NCBI RefSeq assembly: GCF_014279875.1
Contig: NZ_CP047952.1
Location: 868,001 to 932,000 of the forward strand
Source: Synechococcus sp. MEDNS5
GTDB lineage: Bacteria; Cyanobacteriota; Cyanobacteriia; PCC-6307; Cyanobiaceae
DNA length: 64,000 nucleotides
Reading direction: 5' to 3'
Both the position numbers and the translations under genes were made by a program. Positions within the stretch are counted from its first letter, which is position 1. Every line of letters starts with the position of its first letter. Of this stretch, positions 15,592-23,361 are shown piece after piece. The notes beneath the pieces were generated by a model. The model saw only the letters and a program-made list of their open reading frames with translations, ran no database searches and was not told the origin of the DNA.

Positions 15592-16341
15592 TCAGGTTTG
15601 GGCGACTGCAGTGCGGATTCCTGGGAGCTGATGCCAGGGCACTGCTGGATAACTGTGATGTTCGCGATGATAGCCAAAGTGGTAACACGCTGCGAACGAC
15701 AGAATCGGATGAAGATTGAGGCTGATGGGCTGATGGAAACCATCAGTTTTGTGGGGATTTTTGCGATGCGGCAGAAAAGTTCCCACCACAAAAAGTTGCC
15801 AGGAGCTGATGATCAAAGGAAGCACATAGATCAACACCAACGTGAGCAGTGGCTGGTGCTGATTGGCGGGCATGATCAACAGCAAAAGGGCCATGCAGCA
15901 CGCCAGCTTGAGCAACTGCATCGGGTTCAGATAGTGACTGAGAAAGCGTGCATACCAGGCAACGGGTGAGGGATCAGCCGCGTTGCAGTAGTCGGGATCC
16001 TTGGTAGATCCAGGCGAGTGGTGATGCTGAATGTGATGGTTCAGGCACGTCTCAAAGTTCAGGCCCGCATAGGCCAAGAGGCAGCCTTGGCCGATCCTTC
16101 GATTCAACTTGCGGCGGTTTGCTGGAGCAAGGGTGCCGTGCATGGCATCGTGCGCCACGATGAACAGCCCGGTGTGCAGAAAGCTGCGCAGCATCACGAA
16201 GGCCACGAGGGCCAAAGGGTGGAGCTGCTGGAAGGGAAGGCGGAGTCCAGCAATGAGTGTGAACAACCAGGCGGAGGCGATCAGCCCCGCCAGTTGTAAT
16301 CCCCTCCAGCGGCGTCTCCCTGAGGGATCACTTGCCACCAA
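15592..16341 (-). CDS. crtW: Beta-carotene ketolase CrtW
   Basis: A membrane di-iron oxygenase of the fatty-acid hydroxylase type that adds 4-keto groups to beta-ionone rings, giving echinenone or canthaxanthin, the pigments OCP needs. The three His boxes are present: HDAMHG, NHHIQHHHSPGSTKDPDY and HREHHSYP. Four or more hydrophobic segments are visible. The start is TTG 16341 or GTG 16338, and both overlap the end of ocp, so translation is probably coupled. It feeds its product to the protein encoded just upstream. Confidence 0.92.
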   Translation of the reverse strand: MVASDPSGRRRWRGLQLAGLIASAWLFTLIAGLRLPFQQLHPLALVAFVMLRSFLHTGLFIVAHDAMHGTLAPANRRKLNRRIGQGCLLAYAGLNFETCLNHHIQHHHSPGSTKDPDYCNAADPSPVAWYARFLSHYLNPMQLLKLACCMALLLLIMPANQHQPLLTLVLIYVLPLIISSWQLFVVGTFLPHRKNPHKTDGFHQPISLNLHPILSFAACYHFGYHREHHSYPAVPWHQLPGIRTAVAQT

Positions 16342-17284
16342 GCTTCAGCAGCTCGGCGGGTGAAGCGAGCAGGTCGATCGCCACGAAGTAGATCTTGTTG
16401 TTGTCGTCGAGCAGGAAGCGCCAGGCCACATTCATGCCCACTTCCCGGCCGAACCAAGGGGTTTGCACCTTGCCGGTGACTTTGATCTGGGTGAAGCCAC
16501 CGTCGGCAGGTTCACCGAAGCCACCCTGAGGAATCAGCTTGAGGTTTTGGCAGTCGCGCTTGAAGAACTTGAGGATGGCGTCGCGCCCCACGATCGGACG
16601 CTGGAACGGAGGTTGCAGGGCGCCGTCATCGAGGAAGAGATCGATGAGGTTGTCGAAGTCGTTGGCATTGAGCAGCTGCATGTAGTTGAGAATCGTCTGA
16701 TTCAGCACGCCGGGAATGAAGATCTCCTCACGCTGATCTTCCGGAGTCGGCGCCACGATCGGCTCAGCCACCACCTTGCTGTCGTCCACGTCGGGGTCAT
16801 ACCCCATATCCACCACAAAATTGCGCAGCAGGGTGATCTGCTGGCCCTGCTCCACCTTCTTCACCGCTTCCAGCACCGAGTTGGCGTTGGCCGAAAGCTT
16901 GTAACCCTGGGGAATCGGCGCGACCTTGCCCTGACGCATGAACTCTCCAAGCTCGTACCAGAAGCAGAGCTTCACATTCACCGACCAGAAGGCATAACGG
17001 CTGGAGACCGGGCTGTTGATCTTGGCGGCCAGGTCGCACATCACCTTGGTTTGCTCGTCGAAGCTCATCGCCACGATTTCATCCAGGGTGGGCTTCGCCA
17101 GCGCCATGCGGGCTGCGCCAGGTGCCGCAACGGTGATGGTTTGTCCCATCTCCAGGTAGGCGAACCAGATCAGGGCCAGTTGGTCTTCAGGGCTGAGAAG
17201 CTTGAACCGTGCGGTGATGGCCGGCACGGCGTCGGCGGTCATGGTCTCCGGGAAAATCTGACGAGCCTTGTCGAGCGTGAACAT
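16328..17284 (-). CDS. ocp: Orange carotenoid protein
   Basis: A 318-residue photoactive carotenoid protein that quenches excess energy in phycobilisomes. The N-terminal all-helical carotenoid-binding domain spans about 1-160, with the interface Arg154 in LLRNFVVDMGYDP. The linker follows, then the C-terminal NTF2-like domain (about 190-315; LNQTILNYMQLLNANDFDNLIDLFLDDG) with the ending WRFLLDDNNKIYFVAIDLLASPAELLKLGGK. ATG 17284 (MFTLDKARQIFPETMTADAV) is the family start. It leads the operon ocp-crtW-frp. Confidence 0.97.
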   Translation of the reverse strand: MFTLDKARQIFPETMTADAVPAITARFKLLSPEDQLALIWFAYLEMGQTITVAAPGAARMALAKPTLDEIVAMSFDEQTKVMCDLAAKINSPVSSRYAFWSVNVKLCFWYELGEFMRQGKVAPIPQGYKLSANANSVLEAVKKVEQGQQITLLRNFVVDMGYDPDVDDSKVVAEPIVAPTPEDQREEIFIPGVLNQTILNYMQLLNANDFDNLIDLFLDDGALQPPFQRPIVGRDAILKFFKRDCQNLKLIPQGGFGEPADGGFTQIKVTGKVQTPWFGREVGMNVAWRFLLDDNNKIYFVAIDLLASPAELLKLGGK

Positions 17285-17438
17285 CCGGAGCGATCGAGGA
17301 GGCGTGAACCGTAACACTATGTTGCGGAATTCAGCGCCCGCCCGCCCGTTTCTCGCTTTTTTACCTCGGATGTGGTAGCGGATAGGCTCGATTTCTCGCC
17401 CAGGGGCTCCCTAGGCTGATGGACCGTGGATTGTGACC

Positions 17439-17657
17439 ATGAATCCTCAACAAGTCGGAGCGATCCGGCGTGCGGTGATCTACTTCGTTGTGGGATATGG
17501 CGGATTGGCAGTGATTAACAACAGTGGCCTGGCCCCAGATCGGATGTGGACCGCTTACGTACCTCTGTTTGTGGGCGTGTATTTCTTCGCCCGTTGGGCT
17601 GATGCCCGGATCGTCGCCTTCCGCAAACAAGGCGACGACACGGATCCATCCAATTGA
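17439..17657 (+). CDS. Small membrane protein
   Basis: A 72-residue protein with one or two hydrophobic helices (AVIYFVVGYGGLAVINNSG and AYVPLFVGVYFFARWADARIV). It starts MNPQQVGAIRRAV; a GTG two codons earlier is also possible. It diverges from ocp across a 154-bp gap, so both promoters lie there. I know no function. A hairpin follows the stop codon. Confidence 0.7.
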   Translation: MNPQQVGAIRRAVIYFVVGYGGLAVINNSGLAPDRMWTAYVPLFVGVYFFARWADARIVAFRKQGDDTDPSN

Positions 17658-17660
17658 AAA

Positions 17661-17688
17661 GTCGCCTCTTCCTCAAGGAGGAGGCGAC
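17661..17688 (+). terminator. Terminator-like hairpin
   Basis: GTCGCCTC / GAGGCGAC, an 8-bp stem with a 12-nt loop, lies 3 bp after the stop codon at 17657. There is no T-run, so it could also be a processing or repeat-associated structure. Confidence 0.55.
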
Positions 17689-17714
17689 AGCACTTGGAGG
17701 ATGGAGAAGCGTCT

Positions 17715-17990
17715 AGCCGTTGGGCGCCTGGGGCCTGAAGTCCAGAGGAAAGGCTTTTTGGGGCTCCGGGGCACCTGTGGCTGCTCAATGCAGCCGGAAC
17801 GATGCAGTGGAGTGTCGGTCGACGTGGCGTACCAGTGATTGCCTGCCGAGGGACGAAACCTTACGGATGGGTGGAAACTGTTGGAGCAGGGGCCGGTTGA
17901 CTCAGGCTGCTTCGGGTTTGGGCTGGGGTGGAGTGTCGGCTGTCATCAGCGCCTCCGATCTCGATATGCACACTGTCGTCGGCCTGAGCA
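17715..17990 (+). repeat. Dispersed non-coding repeat, copy B
   Basis: Matches copy A at 12225-12490 and inverted copy C at 2013-2200. Shared blocks are GGGCGCCTGGGGCCTGAAG near 17729, GGGGCACCTG, GTCGGTCGACGTGGCG, AACTGTTGGAGCAGGGGCCG near 17877 and the core at 17927-17978 (GGTGGAGTGTCGGCTGTCAT...). It fills most of the space between a small membrane protein and the Hli gene. Confidence 0.75.
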
Positions 17991-18102
17991 GCTGAGGCAA
18001 TCCGTGTTAAGGCGCATTGTTGCTCTGGTTAAAAGAGGCGAGAGTGCGACTGATGTGCCTGCCCCTCAGCTGCATACTTCGCCACTCCCTTGAGGAGGTT
18101 TC

Positions 18103-18420
18103 ACGACTGACGAGAAACGTGGCGAGAACTGGGTGGACTGCGGACTCGATCAGGCCATCAGGGAGTTGAACTTCTCGGAGTTCACGCGATTGGGGTTGTT
18201 GATCAAGCGAATCATGAACCTGGAAAGGGCATCAGCTCAGGCCAAGCACACCGAAGGTGATCTGACTGAGGATGCCGTGGCCGGTAAGGGCTTCGGTGAG
18301 AACGCCGATCACGAAACCGAGCATGGCCACACGACCGTTCAGCAGTTCAGCGCTTGCCATGCGCTCACCTTTGATCTGTGCGGCAGCAGCGTCCTGGAAC
18401 CAGGCGTCTTTGTTCGTTGA
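18103..18420 (+). pseudogene. ORF with a good ribosome site but ACG in place of ATG; overlaps hli antisense
   Basis: GAGGAGG at 18092-18098 is followed 4 nt later by ACG ACT GAC GAG. This encodes T-TDEKRGENWVDCGLDQAIREL and then NFSEFTRLGLLIKRIMNLERASAQAKHTEG, which reads like a real small helical protein. There is no ATG in frame after the stop at 18091; the next start-like codon is GTG 18133. The frame then runs antisense through hli. Either ACG is used or a T-to-C change killed the start. The C-terminal part beyond about 18230 is probably not real. Confidence 0.35.
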
Positions 18421-18432
18421 AGTGGAATCCAT
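18232..18432 (-). CDS. High-light-inducible protein (Hli/CAB-like)
   Basis: A 66-residue single-helix thylakoid protein. The chlorophyll-binding signature ExxNGRxAMxGF is present as ELLNGRVAMLGFVIGVLTEALTGHGI. Hli proteins bind chlorophyll and carotenoid and protect photosystem assembly under excess light. A hydrophilic N-terminus precedes the helix. It lies near the ocp operon but is transcribed separately. Confidence 0.93.
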   Translation of the reverse strand: MDSTSTNKDAWFQDAAAAQIKGERMASAELLNGRVAMLGFVIGVLTEALTGHGILSQITFGVLGLS

Positions 18433-18492
18433 GTTGATTAACCAGTTAACGGAACGTTACGACCCTTTGTTAAGGAATGCAACGTTGCTGCG

Positions 18493-19107
18493 TCATGGCC
18501 AGGCCTGGCTTAAGGGCAGCAGGCCTCCGTTGGCGTCGTAGCGACGCACCATCTGCCGCACTGTTCCATCTGGAAGGGTCCAGCAAAGTCCGCAGGCCGT
18601 GGCGTCGCCCGCCTGCCGATCGCGTTGGTCCAGGAGCAGTTCAACACCCTCTTCGGGCTCCCAGATCAGCAGGTCCGCCGCGCTGTGCGCTCGGCACTGA
18701 AGTGGCTCCGTTGGTGCCTCAGGTTTCCTGGTGCCTTCGATTTCCACCACGTACACCACCTGCTCCAATCCGCTCACTCCATGACGCACCACAATCCTTC
18801 TGCGCTCTTGCTGGTGCACCACGCAGAGTTCCGCCACCCAGCTCCTGGGCGTGATGCTGGTGGGGCCAAGGGACCAACCACCGTTGGGGCTCACCTGCAT
18901 GGCGGGTGGCAGGGTCTGAAACGTCATCGACCGCTGCTGGCCGGTGTGCTCGTAGGAGAGACAGGTCTGAATCAGGCCGTCGCACTCTTTCACCGAAAGG
19001 GATGTGGGAAAGCGAGTCTGCTCGTGGCCATCGCCGTTGAGACGGATGAAGCACCCCGCCCATCGGCCGATGTTGTGCTGCAGCAACGCTGCCCGTTGGT
19101 CGTGCAT
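18493..19107 (-). CDS. DUF3598-like lipocalin-type protein
   Basis: About 204 residues starting MHDQRAALLQHNIGRWAGCF. The LLQHNIGRWxGxFxR opening and later strand-rich text (QVVYVVEIEGTRK, LLIWEPEEGVELLLDQR, LPDGTVRQMVRRYDANGGL) resemble the cyanobacterial DUF3598 family, whose lipocalin-like barrel is related to CpcS/CpeS bilin lyases. A bilin- or lipid-related role is inference. The frame is open further upstream to 19131. Confidence 0.65.
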   Translation of the reverse strand: MHDQRAALLQHNIGRWAGCFIRLNGDGHEQTRFPTSLSVKECDGLIQTCLSYEHTGQQRSMTFQTLPPAMQVSPNGGWSLGPTSITPRSWVAELCVVHQQERRRIVVRHGVSGLEQVVYVVEIEGTRKPEAPTEPLQCRAHSAADLLIWEPEEGVELLLDQRDRQAGDATACGLCWTLPDGTVRQMVRRYDANGGLLPLSQAWP

Positions 19108-19186
19108 GGCGGCTGGTGAGGAGCTGAGCACCTCCAGGTTGGCGCGCCGTCAAAGACGATGGAGCCTTCTGCTCCTGCTCGGCGCG

Positions 19187-19414
19187 ATGACCTCTTCCCC
19201 TGTGCAGGCGTTTCTGGCCCAACTTGCCCGTGACCCTCGCCTGCAGGCGCAGGTGCAGGCCGCCGTCACAGCTGATGAGGTGGCCCTGCTGGCCCAGCGT
19301 CTTGGTTACGCAGTATCCGGCGGTGATCTGCTGCTGCTCTCAGGCCGCAGCGTGGATGGCGTCCGGGTGACCCGCGTGGATCACCCTGGCGAATATCCCG
19401 GCCGTTATTATTGA
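19187..19414 (+). CDS. Nif11-like leader peptide family protein
   Basis: 75 residues starting MTSSPVQAFLAQLARDPRLQ. Then comes the Nif11 core (VQAAVTADEVALLAQRLGYAVSGGDLLLLSG), which matches the family pattern with a GG-type step near the end. In this lineage Nif11-type leaders guide lanthipeptide (prochlorosin) precursors, but here the tail (RSVDGVRVTRVDHPGEYPGRYY) has no cysteine. No LanM or peptidase-transporter is nearby. It is probably a stand-alone Nif11 protein. ATG 19187 is chosen by family fit; a longer frame exists. Confidence 0.7.
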   Translation: MTSSPVQAFLAQLARDPRLQAQVQAAVTADEVALLAQRLGYAVSGGDLLLLSGRSVDGVRVTRVDHPGEYPGRYY

Positions 19415-19421
19415 ATTCGGT

Positions 19422-19730
19422 TTAGCTCATGTGCAGGGCTAGGAAGGCATCATCCAGCGCGGTCATCTCGGCCACGTCGTCCTGAAAGCAGCTGCCATAC
19501 AACAGGTTGAGGATGCGACCCACCTCCAGGTCACGGTCGGCGACCTCCTGCCAGAGGCGCTGGCTCAGCACGCCATCGGCCAGAACGAACTGCGCCTGCA
19601 CGAGCTCACGTGTGATGGCGAAGTAGCTCTGACGGTCATTGCGCAGGCGGCACTCAGCGGTTGGCTGGGCAGTCGTCAGCAGATCCTGCTGCTTCCTAAC
19701 GTTTGCCGGCTTGGTTGAGGACTGATTCAT
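19422..19730 (-). CDS. Hypothetical protein
   Basis: 102 residues starting MNQSSTKPANVRKQ, with helical text ITRELVQAQFVLADGVLSQRLWQEVADRDLEVGRILNLLYGSCFQDDVAEM. It converges on the Nif11-like gene with 7 bp between the stop codons. No family is recognised. Confidence 0.6.
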   Translation of the reverse strand: MNQSSTKPANVRKQQDLLTTAQPTAECRLRNDRQSYFAITRELVQAQFVLADGVLSQRLWQEVADRDLEVGRILNLLYGSCFQDDVAEMTALDDAFLALHMS

Positions 19731-19799
19731 ACTGCACTCCGTAAACCTTCCCTTCAGTGTTGCGCCCTGTATCAAAAGGCACAATCAGCGTTCTTACCC

Positions 19800-20018
19800 A
19801 TGCCTGCGAGCGAGCTCATTCACGAACTGAACGGCAAGCCCATCAGGATCTCTGTGCCCAGTGATCGTCTGGTGGTGGATCGGGTGGCCAGGCAGATGCA
19901 GCGTCGTCTTGCCGAGAACGACTGGCGTCCCTACGGCTCGAAAGCCGATGCGCTCCAGGCCTGGGCGCGCCTGGGCGGCATCCGAGTGGATGTGCTCCGG
20001 GCCTTGGATCTGCTGTGA
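19800..20018 (+). CDS. Small hypothetical protein
   Basis: 72 residues: MPASELIHELNGKPIRISVP, then SDRLVVDRVARQMQRRLAEN and a C-terminal helix. It overlaps the next start (GTGA) by 4 bp, so the two are translationally coupled. Function unknown. Confidence 0.65.
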   Translation: MPASELIHELNGKPIRISVPSDRLVVDRVARQMQRRLAENDWRPYGSKADALQAWARLGGIRVDVLRALDLL

Positions 20019-20266
20019 GTCGTCCCGTCGATCGTTTTGATTCCGTCGATCTCGACCGGATCATTGAAATGGCCTGGGAAGACCGCACAACTTTTGAGGC
20101 CATCCAGGCTCAGTTCGGTATCGGCGAACCGGAGGTGATCGCCATCATGCGCAATGCGCTGAAACCCTCTTCCTTCCGGATGTGGCGCAAGCGCGTGAGC
20201 GGACGCCGAACAAAGCACGGCATCACCAGTCGCTCGTCTCGCTTCCGAGCCAGCGGCCATCGTTAG
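20015..20266 (+). CDS. TIGR03643 (DUF2805) family protein
   Basis: 83 residues with the family pattern DLDRIIEMAWEDRTTFEAIQAQFGIGEPEVIAIMRNALKPSSFRMWRKRVSGRRTKH. The middle looks like a helix-turn-helix and the C-terminus is very basic, so nucleic-acid binding is plausible. The start is GTG, overlapping the previous gene by 4 bp. Function unknown. Confidence 0.88.
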   Translation: MSRPVDRFDSVDLDRIIEMAWEDRTTFEAIQAQFGIGEPEVIAIMRNALKPSSFRMWRKRVSGRRTKHGITSRSSRFRASGHR

Positions 20267-20296
20267 TGGCAGGCTGAAGCAGATGCTCCCCTCGCC

Positions 20297-20566
20297 ATGA
20301 AGCAGCTGCCGGGCCCTCGCCGGCCAAAGTGGATCCAACAACTGGCTGCAATCGGTGTCGCCGTTGTCGCCACGATCTGGCTGGTCACCCTGCTTCCCGT
20401 ACTGCTGTTCGTGGGCCTGATCGCCGGGTTGCTGCTGATCCCTGTTCTCAGGCAGCTGAAGATTGAGGTGGAGCAGCTGGAGCGTCGTCAGCGTGGTGAG
20501 CCTCCTCTCCCCAGAGATGTCACGCCCTGGCACCGCAGAGTCTGGAATCGATGGCGCGGCCGCTGA
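20297..20566 (+). CDS. Small membrane protein
   Basis: 89 residues with two adjacent hydrophobic helices (AAIGVAVVATIWLVTLLPVLLFVGLIAGLLLIPVL) and a basic C-terminus (LKIEVEQLERRQRGE..WHRRVWNRWRGR). It begins at a clear ATG 30 bp after the TIGR03643 gene. No function is known to me. Confidence 0.7.
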   Translation: MKQLPGPRRPKWIQQLAAIGVAVVATIWLVTLLPVLLFVGLIAGLLLIPVLRQLKIEVEQLERRQRGEPPLPRDVTPWHRRVWNRWRGR

Positions 20567-20611
20567 ACCGCGTTCAGCATGAAGGCAGAGCCCGTTCTCT
20601 CTTGATCGTCC

Positions 20612-21061
20612 ATGGAGTTCACCCTTGAGCAGCTCTCCCCCGACAACGTCACGTCGCTGTTCGATGGCGCCTTCTACAAAGCCGAGACCAACCGGGTGCG
20701 CAACCAGGATGATGAAACTGACGTGGCCGTGACCACCACGGTCTGGTCGGATGGACGCCCTGTGCAGGTGTACGCCAGCCCAACCGATCAGGTGTTTGTC
20801 TTCCGTTACAGCGCCAATTACGGCGAGGCAACCGAGGCTCAGGTGCTCAGGGCCTGCAATCTGATCGATGAATTTCCCGTGCATGCCCGTGCCGAGAAGG
20901 ACGACGGTGGTGCCTGGGTGATCACCTTCATCTACAAGCACATCGTGCCGGAGGGGGTGGGCCTTGGTGCCCGGGAAATCGTTGGTGTGTTCCGGGTGTT
21001 CGAGAAACTGCTCACGGCTCATATGCAGAACTTTCACGCTCTGGTGATACAGGCGGAGTGA
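20612..21061 (+). CDS. YbjN-like domain protein
   Basis: 149 residues. The layout resembles the YbjN fold: VAVTTTVWSDGRPVQVYASPTDQVFVFRYSANYGEAT, then ACNLIDEFPVHARAEKDDGGAWVITFIYKHIV, and a final long helix. YbjN-like proteins are related to type III secretion chaperones and are thought to be protein-binding. Its last 50 bp overlap the end of the gene on the other strand, an unusually long tail-to-tail overlap. Confidence 0.65.
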   Translation: MEFTLEQLSPDNVTSLFDGAFYKAETNRVRNQDDETDVAVTTTVWSDGRPVQVYASPTDQVFVFRYSANYGEATEAQVLRACNLIDEFPVHARAEKDDGGAWVITFIYKHIVPEGVGLGAREIVGVFRVFEKLLTAHMQNFHALVIQAE

Positions 21062-22142
21062 TCCAGGGGTAGTCCGCCAGGATCCGCCGCAGGGAACAGA
21101 GCATGGCCAGAACGTCGTGTTGCTCCACCCGGCGGCTTCGGCCCGTGTCCTGCGGATGCCCCATCCAATTCCCGAAGGTGCGCACCTGGTGCATGCAGCT
21201 CAGCAGCCAGGGGTCCAGCCCCAGGCTGCGCAGCTGCTGAATGCCGTTGTTAAGGCCTCGCTGCTGGTGGTCTCCGCACTGATGCAGGCAATGCGTCACA
21301 AGACGCTCCAGCAACCGGCGGGAATGCAGCCCCAGGGAGATCGGTGAAACCTGATCGCTCTGCAGAAGCTGGATCAGTTCCGTGAGGTCCGCTGCGACCC
21401 GCAGTCGTTTCAGGCTGTCGTCCTCCAGGACAAAGCGGCACAGATGGCGCAGGCTCTCGAGGGCGGCCAGATCCTGGGGCAGCTCCACCAGGGTGTGATG
21501 GGGATCCTTGCGCTGGATCGTGCGGTCGATGGTGGCGCCGAGCGGGCGCAGCACCTGATCATCACGATCGAACAGGATCAGCCGGTGCAGTTCAGGCAGA
21601 TGCCGGAAGGCCTGTTTGCAGATTTCCAGCAGATGGGGATAATCGGCGGCAGCGTCGGGGCCGCTGGGATGGAGTCCGAACAGCGGGGCGGCCACGGTGC
21701 GGCAGTGGATCCCCTGCATCGGCAGGATGGCCAGAAGGGAGAACAGGCGGTTGAACGCAGTCCAGGGTTGATCGCGCTCCTGTTCATCGCCAAGACCTCC
21801 TGCCACCACAGCCACCCGCTGAAAGTGGCTGTTCACCGGGCGGCCCCCCGGTCCTGCGGGGACAGGGCGCAGCCTCAGCTCAGCGCTGACCCAGCTGTTC
21901 ACCAGGCTTCCGCTGAGATCCACGGCGCGTTGTGTGCTTTGAAGCCTGAGCCCGTAGGCCCGTTGCAGTCGGGTGAGGAAGGCGTCCGGTGCTGAGATGT
22001 CCGGTGCTGAGTCATCCGTCAGGCCTTCGGACGACACCGCCAGGAGATCGGCTTCGATTCCCAGACCTGCAAACGCACCGGCGCGAAGCTCCAGGTTGCG
22101 GGTACCGCTGCTGGTCTCCAGGTCGAAGGCATTGAGCAGCAT
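21012..22142 (-). CDS. Hypothetical protein with a DUF4145/HEPN-like C-terminus
   Basis: About 376 residues. The N-terminal half (MLLNAFDLETSSGTRNLELRAGAF, GLGIEADLLAVSSEGL) looks like an alpha/beta domain that I cannot name. The C-terminal part (LHSRRLLERLVTHCLHQ, then GLNNGIQQLRSLGLDPWLLSCMHQVRTFGNWMGHP) resembles the DUF4145 helical domain, which is HEPN-related and often found in defence proteins. ATG 22142 is preferred because the longer start at 22229 would leave 11 bp to the divergent gene. Confidence 0.6.
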   Translation of the reverse strand: MLLNAFDLETSSGTRNLELRAGAFAGLGIEADLLAVSSEGLTDDSAPDISAPDAFLTRLQRAYGLRLQSTQRAVDLSGSLVNSWVSAELRLRPVPAGPGGRPVNSHFQRVAVVAGGLGDEQERDQPWTAFNRLFSLLAILPMQGIHCRTVAAPLFGLHPSGPDAAADYPHLLEICKQAFRHLPELHRLILFDRDDQVLRPLGATIDRTIQRKDPHHTLVELPQDLAALESLRHLCRFVLEDDSLKRLRVAADLTELIQLLQSDQVSPISLGLHSRRLLERLVTHCLHQCGDHQQRGLNNGIQQLRSLGLDPWLLSCMHQVRTFGNWMGHPQDTGRSRRVEQHDVLAMLCSLRRILADYPWITPPVSPERESSAYEP

Positions 22143-22240
22143 CGCTGCGTTCCCGACATCTCGCTTCAGGATGGCGTCCAAGGCGGATCGACGCCCGAAG
22201 GTCGCTGCTGGCAGAGTTGTTCGGTGCATGCGGACGCGCC

Positions 22241-22486
22241 ATGGATGCCACCGATCCCCTCAACCAGGCCAGGGCCATCGCTGATGCGATCGAGCGGATG
22301 GCCAACCAGCTCAGCCCAGCTGTGATCCGCGCCGCGCGCAACGATGGCGAGGGACGGAACGACCTCGATCGGATCGAATATGCCTTGGGCACTATCGGCA
22401 AGGCGTTGATTCTCACCGACTACACGATCGATGAGGAGAAAGATATGGATAAGCTTCAGGCCTTCCGGGACTCCCAGCAGACCTGA
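22241..22486 (+). CDS. Small helical hypothetical protein
   Basis: 81 residues starting MDATDPLNQARAIADAIERM, then SPAVIRAARNDGEGRNDLDRIEYALGTIGKALILTDYTIDEEKDMDKL. It is acidic and helical. It diverges from the large gene at 21012. No family is known to me. Confidence 0.6.
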   Translation: MDATDPLNQARAIADAIERMANQLSPAVIRAARNDGEGRNDLDRIEYALGTIGKALILTDYTIDEEKDMDKLQAFRDSQQT

Positions 22487-22564
22487 GGGGCGGAACGGGT
22501 GTAGACCGTAAATACACGAGGACACCCCTCGATGTTCATTACTTTGTCGAGCTCTTAGCGCCGT

Positions 22565-22903
22565 ATGCCCCTGATCAATCTGCGTACGTCTCTGGCATCT
22601 GTCGACGATGGCGAGGGATTGCTTCAGCAGCTGTCGTCGTTACTGGCGGAGCAGACGGGCAAGCCCGAAGCCTATGTGATGACGCTGCTGGAGACCGCTG
22701 TGCCGATGACCTTCGCCGGCAGTGCCGAACCCTGCGCCTATGTGGAGGTGAAGTCCATCGGTGCCTTACAGCCCCCAGCCATGACCGCGGCCTTCTGCGA
22801 TCTGATCAGTGCTCGAACGGGGATTCCAGCAAACCGGATCTACATCGGCTTTGAGGATGTGCCGGCGAGCTGTTGGGGTTGGAACGGATCAACGTTTGGT
22901 TGA
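22565..22903 (+). CDS. MIF/phenylpyruvate tautomerase family protein
   Basis: 112 residues of the tautomerase superfamily, MIF branch. Pro2 (MPLINLRTSL), the catalytic base, is present. The conserved strand AYVEVKSIGAL and the SARTGIPANRIYIGFEDVPASCWGWNGSTFG ending are typical. It may catalyse keto-enol tautomerisation of phenylpyruvate-like compounds; the natural substrate in cyanobacteria is unknown. Confidence 0.93.
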   Translation: MPLINLRTSLASVDDGEGLLQQLSSLLAEQTGKPEAYVMTLLETAVPMTFAGSAEPCAYVEVKSIGALQPPAMTAAFCDLISARTGIPANRIYIGFEDVPASCWGWNGSTFG

Positions 22904-22909
22904 TCCGTT
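22883..22909. terminator. Hairpin shared by two convergent genes
   Basis: AACGGATCAA / TTGATCCGTT, a perfect 10-bp stem with a 7-nt loop. It spans the 3' end of the tautomerase gene and touches the stop codon of the cupin gene, so it probably serves both strands. Confidence 0.65.
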
Positions 22910-23355
22910 CAGTTCCCTTGAGGAACGAGGTCGATCACCACTGCGGTGGCTGACGTTCCACTGGTGTTGCGCCAGCCATGCAGAACACCGCTTGATTCAA
23001 AGACAGCGTCTCCTGCCTTTCGCACGATCGCCCGAACCCCAGCACCGTCTTGCCTGTATTCCACCAGTGTGCCGCTGAGGATGTAAGCAACCCCAGGCCT
23101 CTGCTCGTGTTCATGCCAGGCCACCGATCCACCGGGCAGGATCGTGATGCGCCTGGTCCGAAGTTCCCGTCCTTGCAGCGCCCTGAATTCCCGTTCGAGG
23201 TCGAGAGCTCCGAGCGGTTCCACACGGATCTGGCGGGTTTCTGATGGGGCACCTCCAATCGGTAGACGCAGCTCTTCACTGGGGGTGACGGGATGGGCAA
23301 AGGATCCAATGGCCCATCCCGCCAGCACGAGGAGCAGAGCACCTTGTCTGCGCAT
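22909..23355 (-). CDS. Secreted cupin-domain protein
   Basis: A signal peptide (ALLLVLAGWAIGSFAHP) is followed by one cupin barrel. Cupin motif 1 is visible as ILPGGSVAWHEHEQRPGVAYILSGTL and motif 2 as GDAVFESSGVLHGWRNTS. The His, His, Glu and second His metal ligands are in place. The substrate is unknown. It acts outside the cytoplasm. The ATG at 23355 is clear. Confidence 0.85.
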   Translation of the reverse strand: MRRQGALLLVLAGWAIGSFAHPVTPSEELRLPIGGAPSETRQIRVEPLGALDLEREFRALQGRELRTRRITILPGGSVAWHEHEQRPGVAYILSGTLVEYRQDGAGVRAIVRKAGDAVFESSGVLHGWRNTSGTSATAVVIDLVPQGN

Positions 23356-23361
23356 CAGGGA

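Noticed and set aside
16463-17314. 283-codon open frame on the plus strand opposite ocp
   Set aside because: His/Gly/Leu-rich mirror of the ocp codons, no family features.
19931-21037. 368-codon open frame on the minus strand across four small plus-strand genes
   Set aside because: Spans several coupled genes including TIGR03643 and YbjN-like; no motif.
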